This document shows positions 45,785 through 56,852 of a stretch of 64,000 nucleotides of DNA, piece after piece (position 1 is the stretch's first letter; the number at the start of each line of letters is the position of its first letter). The position numbers and the translations under genes are program-made. Source of the DNA: Dioscorea cayenensis subsp. rotundata (lineage: Eukaryota > Streptophyta > Magnoliopsida > Dioscoreales > Dioscoreaceae). The stretch covers positions 23,497,016 through 23,561,015 of the forward strand of contig NC_052475.1 in assembly GCF_009730915.1 (NCBI RefSeq), given 5' to 3'. The notes beneath the pieces are model-generated. The model searched no databases. It had not been told where the DNA came from and saw only the letters and a list, made by a program, of their open reading frames with translations.

Positions 45785-46310
45785 GTGGTTTGGTTCGCGG
45801 GCAATTATACCGATATCCGGAATGTTATATATCAAAGAATATTATGGTAATTATATTTAGTTGGGAACTCATATTAAATAATAATTAACTTGATAATATT
45901 TTAAATTTTTCAAATACCCTTATGTGCAAATTTAAATTTAAAATAAAATAAAATTTTGGATTAAAAAAAATTGACATTTCACAGTTGAATATATTCCCAA
46001 AATAATGTTATTTAAATTCATTTTTTTATCCAACGAATAAAGTATGAAAATTATTATTTTTAAACAAAAAACATATTTATCCAAAAGATATTTCAGATTA
46101 CCACCCATTTAATAATCCAACATAGCCATATATTTTGGTGGTAATGAGATTACTAACTTTCTTGGTAATTTTCAAAAATTAGTAATCACATGTTACCATC
46201 AATATCACCACTGCCACCAATCTAATCGCCACCAATCTAAATGTGATAATTTTATTACCATGTAACATGTGGTAATGTTTTTTTACATTACCACAAATCA
46301 AATGGCCCCG
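45785..46310. mobile_element. Possible MITE-derived segment(s)
   Basis: Two transposon-end-like sequences in the same orientation, ATTACCACCCATTT...CCAACATAGCC (ending 46127) and ATTACCACAAATCAAATGGCCCC (ending 46309), follow a possible left end GTGGTTTGGTTCGCGG near 45785. This suggests one or two nested non-autonomous elements. No clean target duplication was found. Confidence 0.3.
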
Positions 46311-47332
46311 TAGATTGTGTTTCACTGTTAACCTAAATGTATTAATCACATTAATTAGATTAAAGAGAAGTACACATTGATCGCTACAAAACTGATACAA
46401 CAATAAATATTACAATTTTACTACAAGTGAAACCTAGCATGCAAAAAACATGAAAAAAATAAAGACTACAACACAAAACAGACATTGAATACAACATGAT
46501 CAAACCTTAGTGAACCCAGAGTAAAAGAGGTAATTATCAGTAGGCATGTGCTCCCGGTTATTAACACTTCTGTGTACTCATTTTTTTTTTATATTGTATT
46601 GTATTTATAATTTATGATGCTTTATTTTGAGAGCTAACTCTCCTCTAATGGTTTGTCCTTCTTTTTTATAAAAATAAATAAATCATAATTTATTCAAATA
46701 AAAAGACCAATACAAAACAACTAAAAAGGATATTACTAATAAAAAAACAACTTATAAATACTGAAAACAAAAATAAACTAAAGAAAAGAGAAAAGTTATA
46801 AAACCATCAACCAGAAAATGAATAAGAAAAAGTGGGTGGAAGAATGAAAAGCAAAACACAACAATAGCCCTCCAAAATACTTTACATTACTTTCCTAAAA
46901 ATAAAATATGATTTATCTATATTAGTTAATTTATTTTTACCTTATAAATAGGGCAAATTTAATTAATCTATCTGATCATATATTAATATTTATATCTTGC
47001 CCCTTTTAGGATGCCTGTTTTTAAGAGGGAAAACAGTAACTAGCTTTCTCCATAAATAACAGAGATGGATTTTATTTTATTTTTTTTAATTTCTATCTAA
47101 CTATTTGATTAATGAGGAAACTAGTTCAGTAACAATATTGGCATGCGAACAAAAATAGCAAAAGTTGGTTCTAGAGTCAATTAGAATTTTCAAACAATAT
47201 TTACTTTGCTCTGAGACTTGCAGGCCTGCATTTCCTATTTTAGCCCAATATGCCATTTTTGGACATTGGGCTTCAACCTATTTGTTCACTCTAATTGTAA
47301 TCCAAATATATTTATCTTTAGAACATTGGAAA

Positions 47333-47390
47333 AGGATTATAACTTTGAAAAAGGATTATAAATGGTATAAAAGGATTATAAATGGTATAA
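47333..47390. repeat. Short tandem repeat, AAAGGATTATAAATGGTAT unit
   Basis: Two good copies and a third partial copy of about 19-22 bp in AT-rich spacer. Confidence 0.85.
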
Positions 47391-48748
47391 AAGCTTCTTT
47401 TTACAACATTGGAATAAATTGTAGCTATAAATATTTGAACATAACTAGCTAATATCAAGATTGTCCAAGGAAATACAAGTCAAATAAATCCTAAATTATA
47501 TTTCAACTTACTCTAGAAAATAGCCATTAATTATTTTTAAATTTAAAAATATATTATTTAAAAATTTAAATCAATGCTTCCTCGATTAATAATGGATATT
47601 TATTAATATTTTATAAAATAATTATTTTATTTATAAATATATAAATTATTTTACCATATTCGCTATAAAGAAGATGGAGTGATTTGTCCATTTTTTTGGA
47701 AACATGAAGGAGTAAAGTGCTTTTTCTATATATATATATATTTTAAAGTAGATTTGGTCCTTTTTTTTTAATATAATAACATAAATAATAAAATATGATA
47801 AAGTTAATCATTTTGTTCCCCTTATTTTGATATCTTCTTGATTATGCTTAGAATGCAAATGGTCCTGCATTTGAACAAGGATTAGTGCCTAAAAGTCCTT
47901 GTCTTTTCCCTTTCCTGTCACTCCATCCTAGGAACCAAATTAAAGCCTACTAGTATACATCATCACCATTCACCATACTGTGTATGTGTGTCTATGTGGT
48001 CCAAATGGCTTGCTTAGTTTTCTAGGAATATATATATATATATATATATAATGATTTGAAGCTATCAAAACGCCAACAATATTTATTCAAAAAACTCTTA
48101 GATGAGAAAGGAGATACATAGTTGGTAAGATTTATGGCATGCTGAGATTCCTAACAACTCAAATTTAATGAACATCAAAGATAGTGCAAAGATGAAAAGA
48201 TCACATCAAAGATGGATATAATCAAGAATTAAGATTGTGCACAGTGCTCTATGCTTCTGTTTAATGGATTAGATTAGGTTCAATAAAACCAAAATTATGT
48301 TAATATATAACTATGCAAACATTTTGGAATGCCTCTAAAACTTAATGGTCCTTCCAAACCTGTCTGTATTAATGTAGACTTTGTCTGTCTTTGTCCTCCA
48401 ATTTTTTTATTATGCACACGTGTCATTCCTGTTAATGTTTTCGGTAGAACGATGTCTATGTATTAACATGCGCACTAATTAAATTAACAAATTCCTTTGT
48501 ACCAACACCATTGCAAATCTTGCACATAGACATTGATTTGGACCCTCTGTACACATGATTCATTTTAGTGCAATCACTTTAGTTATAATTTATAGTTTTT
48601 TTTTTATCTAAGAAGTTAGGTCATACTTTCTCACCAAATAGTCGGCATTTTTTTTTTCATATTTAATTTATAATTAATCCACAAGAAGCATTATGAACCA
48701 TATATTGTTTTGTATCATCACAAGTACAAGGATCGTGTCTCTCTAGTC

Positions 48749-48779
<31 letters not shown>

Positions 48780-50462
48780 ATACCTTGATGAAATCAGCAA
48801 AAAGCTGAAGCATTTAAAATTGATGGAAAGTTACATCAGAAAAAAAAAAAATCAAACTAATGATGTTCTAATCCTTTTGTTTATCCTAAATTAATGAAGA
48901 CAAAAGTGAGTAATATGGAGGGGTCTAGTACTCATTAATTTCACTTAGCAAAGCTCAACATAAGTGGGAGAAATGATGTATATTGGATTCTGTATGTCTT
49001 GTTTTGCTTTAGTTTAGTAGTCATAGGAGAATTAGTGAAGGAAATGTGAAGCTTCTTCTCATTTGTTTTTAGCAATCAATTAGAACCATGGCCCATAACT
49101 TTACACAGATTCTGCACATCTTGGCTATTGTTTTTATTCTGCTAGCTTTCTCTTAGCAATACATTCACAATTGAAGACAGAATGATACTTTGTGGACTCT
49201 AAGCTGATTTGTTATTTAAAAGTTCTCTCAAAAGCCAATCTTCAAAAGTTTTAATACTGAGAGATGGTACAATCATTGAAAGTGACCAGTGAACATACTT
49301 TCTTTTACCTATAAAAATGAAGTCTTTCCTTTAATTAATATTCACAGCGCGCAGCATCCGAGTTTTTACTTATCTTAAGCCTGCTCTTTCTTAAAATAAG
49401 TGCAAAGCCATAAAGATTTAAATTGCATGGAGAATTATGAAAAAGATGCAGGTGATTAATTACTAGCTAGGTAGTTGGTTTTCTGAAACTCTTTCTCTAG
49501 ATATGTTTAATAGGAAGCATTAGGAATATAATTAATTAATATTGTTAAAGAGTCAAATGTGACGAGGAAGTAGTGCGTGACTCTTGTGACTCTTCTGATA
49601 AAGAAGACAAGATTGAGACAAAAGAACACTAGCTTTTGCTTTTGCCAAGGGATGGGGGAGTTAGTTAATTTAGTATATATATATATATAGCACCACCCTC
49701 TCCACTAGTTCAAGTAGTAGAGGATCTTTCAGTTAAAGTGCTTTTCTAGCTAATCAGTTGCTCTCAAGTACTCTCTTTGCTTGAGATGCACTTTGTTATT
49801 AAATTGTCTTTATAAATTCTTGGTTTCTTTCTTTCTCATATTGATCATGCATGACGTAAGTTGAGGTTACTAATAAATATATATATATAAAAGCCTTCGT
49901 GGTGCTATTGTAATATATATATATATATATATTAAGGACTTTAAGAAGAAAAGAATAATACTTTGAGATTTTGTTTCTCTTACACAGTTGTCAGCTTGTT
50001 GTTTGTATATATACTGCCTAGAATAGGTTATGTTTTGTCATTGATGTTATTTCAATGACTGGAGACAGAACTTGAGGTGAGAGCATGATAAGGACATTTT
50101 CTCTTGTAGCTTTTTTTTATTAGACTCTGGTTACACCAAATTATTAATTATAAAATTTACTCTTATTCAAATATTTTAAATTGAATGTATAAATATATAT
50201 AGTATTATTGTCAAAAATATTTCTTCAAAATTATAAATCTGTTTAGTCAGTTCATGAATATCAGACAAATCATATATATATATATATATATAATTATAAA
50301 TAAAATATCCAACTCATTATTTAAATGAGTCTACTAAGTTACTTAGAAAGCAAAAAGGTATAAACATGCAAATCTCAAGCGAGGAATATATAATTAATTA
50401 AACAACCTTCATCCTATGTTTAGCATAACACTATGTTATGATTCTACTAAGTTTAGCGCAAC

Positions 50463-50494
<32 letters not shown>

Positions 50495-50772
50495 ATATTT
50501 TTTTGATACCTCTCTTCCATCTCTTCTATTCTCTTTCCCCTTCTCAGTTTGTACTATTAATTTTAGTATTGATATGTGTATTTTATCCACTTTATAAAAA
50601 AATAACTGAAAAAAATAGTTTCGTTTAATATATTAATATTGAGGCAAATTCATGGTTTAATTGAAAATTGGAATAATAATTTGGTGCAATATTTGAACAT
50701 ATATATATAGATATAGACCGATCATCTATGAACGTTCATAAACAAATTAACAAAATTTATGAACGCTAGGTG

Positions 50773-50782
50773 ATCCACTGTT
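50773..50782. repeat. Left direct repeat flanking the hAT/Mutator-like element
   Basis: ATCCACTGTT, identical to 51572-51581. Confidence 0.75.
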
Positions 50783-51571
50783 AAGGCTGTAAACGAGCCG
50801 AGTCGAGCCAAGTTTGGCATTGCTCAAGCTTGGCTCTTCACTATTTTTACCGAGCTCGAACCGAGCTCAAGCCTATGATAATCAATCTCGAGCCGAGCTC
50901 GAGCTTACTTCAACCGAGCTCGAGCCGAACTCGAGTCTATGCTGAGTTTCAAAAAATCAAAATTTTTACAATAAAATTTTTTGAAATCAAGTAAAAAGTC
51001 AATACCTCAAACAATAGATTTTTACAAATATATATATATATATATATGTTATATCCTGGTTTATAAAAATAAAGGGATCAAACAATAATTTTCATAAATA
51101 CTTTCCAAAATATAATTTTTTATGCTATATAAACGAATTTGTAAAATATCAAACCCAAACAATAATATTTTATAAATATTTTTCTTAAAAATATATATTT
51201 TTAAATTATTAGTAGTAATTTGTAAACAAATTGATATTTTTTAAAATTAAAAAGTAAGAATTAAAAGTGAAGAGAGAGGACTTTCAGATAAAATTAAACT
51301 GATGTAGGGACTAAAAAATAAGTAAATTGAAAAAGAAAAAACTATAATGGATATTTGAAAAGTTAGAAGGACTAATAAATAATTTACATATAGAAGCTTT
51401 TTTAGGCTTGCGAGCCTCACGAGCTGAGTAATTTTGGGCTCGAGCTCGGCTCGCCAAAGTTAACGAGTAGCTTTTCATGACTCACTCGTAAAAATCGAAT
51501 CAAATTTTGAAAGATGTAAACCGAAATGAGCTAGAGTAGTTTCACGAGAATCTTTACCATTTACATCCCCT
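50783..51571. mobile_element. Non-autonomous DNA transposon rich in CGAGC motifs (hAT or Mutator-like)
   Basis: A 789-bp element flanked by the identical 10-bp direct repeat ATCCACTGTT. Its ends are similar inverted sequences: GGCTGTAAACGAG on the left and, as reverse complement of the right, GGGGATGTAAATGG. Near both ends lie many copies of a CGAGC/GCTCG word (for example AACCGAGCTCGAGCC), making subterminal repeats of the kind DNA transposases bind; the middle is AT-rich without coding. An 8-bp duplication would mean hAT and 9-10 bp would mean Mutator; the 10-bp identity cannot decide. Sequences of this kind are repetitive in plants, but the classification here is inferred. Confidence 0.65.
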
Positions 51572-51581
51572 ATCCACTGTT
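51572..51581. repeat. Right direct repeat flanking the hAT/Mutator-like element
   Basis: ATCCACTGTT, identical to 50773-50782. Confidence 0.75.
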
Positions 51582-51686
51582 GAATTAAAATTGAACGGTT
51601 GATGATACATAAACAATATACAAGCTTGTGAGCAGTATGAAGTTTGATTAACAATAGTACAAACGTTTTGTAATTTACATTTTGTC

Positions 51687-51720
<34 letters not shown>

Positions 51721-52693
51721 AAATGTATGATGCTGAACGCGTTGGTGGAGAGGGGGAGAGGGGAAGAGGGGATGAATACTGAAGTGATGCCATTGCCAAA
51801 AAACTTTAATAAATAAATATAATATATATATACACACACTTAAATAAACAATATATATAATATAATTAAATTTGAAAAAATAAATAATAAAAAAAAGTAG
51901 AAAGCAGGAGAGATCGGATCTCCTGCCCCCGGCAGGCATGTCAAGGGCAACTGAATGATGCGTGTGGGACCCCACCTTCACCCACTGCCAAGTGTGTGGG
52001 CCCCTCACTGCTCCCGGGATTTTATGATCTGGGCCTTGGGCCCACTTGGCCCCTTCAGACAACAGAGCCCAATTGCTTGGTCCTCTCTCTCTTTTCACCC
52101 GTTCTCAGCTGTCAGTATTTTTAATATATAATATATATTTAAATATCAATAAATAGTTTCAAAATAAATAAATAAATATTTATTTATTTATTTATATTTA
52201 TTCGAGATAGAGAGAGGCAAAGATTCCATATTCCCAAGCGTGCGGGGATAGAAGCATGGCTCTAATATTATTTTATACTTCCGTGCAAAACTTTTTCTCT
52301 CACTAATAATTATTTTTTCTTATTATTATTATTTTAAAGGGAGAAAGATAAAATTGATATAAGATTTAATGATAAATTATTGATATATTATAATAATATA
52401 AATATCTTCCAGGTTTTTTATATTTTATGCAGATATTAATTTTATTTTTTAAATTTTAATAATTAAATCGCTATTTTTTTAATAAAGAGATCTCTGTTTT
52501 TATTGTTGAGGGTGTTGTTATATGAGTCATAATATATTATTAAAATGCAGAAGTGATAAATTTCAATTTATCTTTATATTATTAATTTAATATTGATTAT
52601 TTTGTTTTTTTAAAATAAAAATAAGCAAACCATGTGTTGAGTGCATGCACATGCCTAAATTTTCTAATTATACCATACATTCTTATCCCACTC
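51582..52693. other. Spacer with a small GC-rich island
   Basis: AT-rich with TA repeats (51691-51716), except for about 51900-52100, which is GC-rich (GGGACCCCACC, GGGCCCACTTGGCCCC) and unlike its surroundings. The minus strand is open across the island, but the frame runs into microsatellite, so coding is not supported. Confidence 0.45.
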
Positions 52694-52696
52694 TAA

Positions 52697-53644
52697 GGAC
52701 CGTTTGGTATGATGTAAAGTTATTACTTTCCCTATAAAGTAAGAGGGTGAATCTATTTCAAGCGTTTGGTTCTTAAAAATAATATGGTCTCCTTGTAATC
52801 ACTTTTCACTTGACTAGAGAAAGTGATTCACATGGGGGTGGTGTGAAAATATTTACACCGTTGGATGGGAAAGTTTGGTAATTGTCAAATTACCAAACTA
52901 CCCTTTATTACATAAAACTCTTTCTCGTTTGTTTTGTCTTTGAAAAAAACCCTAACGCGATCATATTTCCAATTCGGTGGAGAGTTGTCGCTCTTCCGAA
53001 TCGGAGAAATCCGGTAATATTTTTTTCTCAAGTTTGTTAGATTATTTTTGTGTTAAATTTTTGTTAAATTTTTTTCTTGGTGTAAAAATTCATATTTTTA
53101 AATGGATCAAAGATAAATAAATTTCATATTTGTTTGGATAAAATTTTTATTGGAGAATTTTTGTTTTGATTAAATCAAATCTATGTTGAAATAATAATCC
53201 AACATGATAAGATGTAAGAATTGAAACAAATAAAATTGTATGATGGACAATTAGGAACACATGGTGGTTTAAATCTATATTTTTTTTAGTGTACTAAAAA
53301 AACATAAAAACCCCATTTGATTTTTTTTAATTTATGAAGAATAGGTTAATTATTATTTGGACTAAGTTAATAATATTATTAGAGTTGAATAAAAAAACCC
53401 AAATTTAGTAACTATAACAATTAAGGGCAAAAAAATGAGAATAAACCTAATTTTTACATTGAAAACAAGTTCATGCCAAAGCGTGGGAATTAAGTTTTGC
53501 ATGCAAAGTAATTACTAATTTTGATTGGGATAACCAAAGCGTTGTAATGTTATTTTTGCAGGGTAAAAGTAATTGCATGCAAAGTCTTTCCTTGCAAAGA
53601 CTTTACATGCAATTACTTTCTCCTGCAAAATGCCAAACGGGCCC
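52697..53644. mobile_element. PIF/Harbinger (Tourist-like) MITE, 948 bp
   Basis: The terminal inverted repeats are GGACCGTTTGGTATGATG on the left and, as reverse complement of the right, GGGCCCGTTTGGCATTTTG. TAA flanks both sides (52694-52696 and 53645-53647), the expected 3-bp duplication. There is no transposase frame. A small internal hairpin near the right end pairs AAAGTCTTT with AAAGACTTT (about 53580-53605). A gene-like leader with AAACCCTAACGCG at 52947 may be host sequence captured inside. Confidence 0.8.
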
Positions 53645-53647
53645 TAA

Positions 53648-54240
53648 TCTTCACCAGCTCCCAGGAGATCCCGTAGGGGACCAAAGCCTTTGCTTAGGAC
53701 ACCACAATCTCCTAGGGCTCAGTAATTTTTTTTTTCTTTTTTTCTTTTACAAAAATATATTTTAAATTTGCATTAACCATTATCCTAACAACATAATTAT
53801 CATTTTGAATTTTTTTAACTATAAAACTTAACTTAAAAATAATATCAAATGTAATAACCGACCGCGTAATTTTCTAGTGTTTCACAATTCATGTTTTATT
53901 TTTTTAAAATTATATTTAAAATTTATATTTACCATGCTGATCCTATCCACATAATTATTTTGAAAATTTTTAATTATAACACTTAATTTATGATATTATC
54001 AAAATGCAAGTTCCTGTAATTCTCTAGTAACGTCTAGTTCTCAAAATGTTTTCTTCTATACAAAATTATATTATAATTTTTTTTACTATCATTTATCCGC
54101 TTAATTATCTTAAAATTTTGAACTATGTTTTAATTATAACACTTGATTTGTGATAATATTAATGTGCAATAAATTTGACCTTAAAATATGGTCCCACAAT
54201 TTTCTAAGACCTTATAATTCATTTTTTTAAAATTATATTT
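53648..54240. other. AT-rich spacer
   Basis: Very AT-rich sequence between the MITE and the solo LTR; no gene seen. Repeated words (TATCATTTTG-like, CACTTAATTT) hint at decayed internal duplication. Confidence 0.5.
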
Positions 54241-54245
54241 ATACT
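54241..54245. repeat. Left target-site duplication of the solo LTR
   Basis: ATACT, repeated at 55227-55231 directly after the LTR. Confidence 0.85.
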
Positions 54246-55226
54246 TGTTAGTGCAACCGCACTATTATTGGCATTATTTGACACATAGTCAAGATGACAT
54301 GGCAATCTATGTGACATGGCAAAATTGATGACATGGAGAGTATGGTGACATGGCAAGACATCTTGAAGATCTTGGTGGAGTTATTGAAGACCATATTTAG
54401 GAGATGTGATTGAAGACTAAATATGGAATGAAGACTAATTGAAGATTTGATTTGAATAATCCTTGATGAAGATTGATTGAAGATCTATTATGAAGATTTG
54501 AGAACCAAACTTGGGTGAATTAAAGATTAAGTTTGGAGAATCTTTGAAGACCAAACTTGGAAGATTGAAGACTAAGTTTGGCAAGTTTCATGAAGACGCA
54601 CAAGGACGTGCGCCCCTTGCGAGGGGACTGCGTGATGAGGAACTGAGGAGGTAGGCTAGTTGCCGGCAGTCGGGATCGGAAGATTTGGCTGCATCAACTC
54701 GGACTACGCATGACCGAGAGGTTGATGGGTTTTGAGGTCGTTCGCAACGTAAGCAAAACTCAGTCAAGTCAGCAGTCAGGGCTATGTTGCAATTTATGTT
54801 ACAACATGAGTTGCAACAGCTAATTTTGGAAGGTTTTAAATTAGTAGCCGCTGAGATCCTAAAGAGGTATGTGCAATATTTGGGACGTTGAGGCGTCTAT
54901 ATAAGCTACCTTGCTCGTAGATTGTAAGTGTGACTCTTGTAGGAGAGTGAGCGAGCACTAAACAATCTAGAGAGGATAATGATTTTCATTGTTTGAGAGT
55001 GTGAGTGACAAGTGTTTGTACTCATGTATTTTTACCTCTTTTAGTAGATTGTTTATCTCCGGGCTTGGCCCCCTAGACGTAGGCGAGTGGACGCCGAACT
55101 AGGTTACCAATCTTGTGATTCTCCTTCTTGTTTTGTTTGTGTGAACTTTCTTTGATGGTTTGTGTGAGATCTATGAGTGCTTGAGTATTCCCTAAAACCC
55201 ACAAATCAACACCGGTGGAACTAACA
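54246..55226 (+). mobile_element. Solo LTR of an LTR retrotransposon
   Basis: A 981-bp sequence beginning TGTTAGT and ending ACTAACA, the TG...CA ends with a short inverted repeat that mark an LTR. It is flanked by the perfect 5-bp duplication ATACT. A TATA box (TCTATATAAGC at about 54894) and a downstream block around 55055-55110 (GGGCTTGGCCCCCTAGACG) look like the U3/R part. No internal domain or second LTR lies next to it, so it is the product of recombination between two LTRs. The orientation is inferred from the TATA box. Confidence 0.85.
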
Positions 55227-55231
55227 ATACT
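55227..55231. repeat. Right target-site duplication of the solo LTR
   Basis: ATACT, identical to 54241-54245. Confidence 0.85.
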
Positions 55232-55554
55232 TTTTCATTTACTATCATTAATTATATACATACAATTATAATTTTAATTTTTTTAATTTGTTTTAAAACT
55301 ATAAATTTTATTTTATTTAATTAATTTATAATATTTTTTTTTATATATAATTTATTATTTTTTAATAAATAATTTTAAAAAACTAATCATGCTTAAGGAA
55401 AAATTAATTATAAATCTTTGAAAGTTTCAAAATATCTCAGACATATCCTTTGACATTTGAATTTGCCAAGCAATTTTTCTTTTTCTGATAGTTTACTTTT
55501 CAGTTCATGCAGCTCATTCCGACATATACTTCCAGCTTAAAAATGTGTAGTTTT
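55232..55554. other. Spacer between two related LTRs
   Basis: AT-rich, no gene; only about 330 bp separate the two oppositely oriented LTRs. Confidence 0.6.
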
Positions 55555-56845
55555 TGATAGTTCCGGTGGATAGTGTGATTAGAAGAGTCACTCAAAAACT
55601 CATTAGAACAAGGAACACACACACACCCACAAGCAAGAGAAAAGAGACACAAGTTGGTAACCCAATTCGGCACAACTTTACCTACATCTGGGGGGCCAAG
55701 CCCAGAGAAACAATCCACTAAAAGAGGTTATAGAATAAATAATACAACTCTCTTTTACTCTCTTAAGACAAATAATACCCTCTTAAGATTGCCCGATACC
55801 CACTCTCCTCAACCCTCACACAAGGGTTCCTCACTTGTGGCTCATCCTAAATCTTCAAGCATGAAATCTTATATAGACGCACCGACGTCTATTAGAACTT
55901 CCTCTTTTAGAATTCTCCGCGACTTCCTAACTTGGATACTTTCCAAAGTTATATGTTACAACACCCAGTTGCAACACCCGAATCTGTGACCTTCAACCTT
56001 CCCGGTTCCTTCAGTCCACCTCGTAGCAGTTGACTGGACACGAGCTCCTCCTGCATGCAACTGCTTCCTTCCTCATGTTATTTCAGTAGGTCTCCTCTCC
56101 CGAGGAACGCACCTACCAAGGCACACACAACCATCTCACCAAAGATGATGGTCACCGAAGATCTCCGATCTTTTTCCAAACTTGGTCCAAGTTTGGTCTT
56201 CGCAAATGATCTTCGTTTGAGTCATGGAAATATTGTTACCAAATTTGATCTTATCTCATCCTCCAATATCTTCAAGTATGATCTCCTATCATCCATGCTT
56301 GGATCTTTCAAATCTCTCAAGTAGTCTTCAATCAATCTCCATATTTGATTAGTCTCCTAAAATAACTTCGCCCATAATTAGCTATTGGATTTTTCTTCAA
56401 ATTGTGTTGCTAAATATGGCCTTGATAATCTTATTGGCTTGTCCTTGCCTAACTTAGTTTGTGTGTTCAAATAGCTTCACACAAAACTAAGCTCCATGCA
56501 ATCTTCATGATGATCTTTTATTTTTGCCAATATTAGAATATTCCTTCCTCTTTTTAAGATAGATCTTTTCTAAAAGGAGTTCAATCAAAGATATGATTTA
56601 TCGTCATGGATCTTACTAAGGATAGATAAACATATCTTAAATAAAACTTACCCTTCTTGAAGAAATCCTTTTAACTTAAAGCACTTTCCAAAAATAGTTG
56701 ATTATCACATGAATTTGCTCTAAATAAAGTCTCCTTCAAGATCTTCTAGCCCTTGTATATTCACATGTCATGATACCAAAATTTTGCCACATCATCATTC
56801 GAGTCATCTGAACTTTTTGGCAAGTCATCATTGTCACGCAACATA
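55555..56845 (-). mobile_element. Diverged inverted relative of the solo LTR
   Basis: The minus strand carries, in the same order as the LTR at 54246-55226, a GACATGTG/GTGGCAAAATTT start region, the TATA region GCGTCTATATAAG (about 55870-55885), GGGCTTGGCCCCCCAG (about 55690-55705), a GTTACCAACTTGTG block and an end CCGGAACTATCA. The two are clearly related but much diverged, so they are different subfamilies or ages. Possible target duplication TAGTTTT (55548-55554 and 56846-56852); the outer end near 56843-56847 is uncertain. Confidence 0.65.
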
Positions 56846-56852
56846 TAGTTTT

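Larger units (their letters stand above)
45424..50772. other. Gene-poor AT-rich desert
   Basis: No complete gene recognised. Contents seen: a probable MITE-derived segment at about 45785-46310 that ends ATCAAATGGCCCC, a 22-bp tandem repeat at 47333-47390, many TA microsatellites (48026-48050, 48749-48776, 49912-49930, 50273-50292, 50463-50484) and a 22-codon hydrophobic ORF at 49088-49156. Confidence 0.5.
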
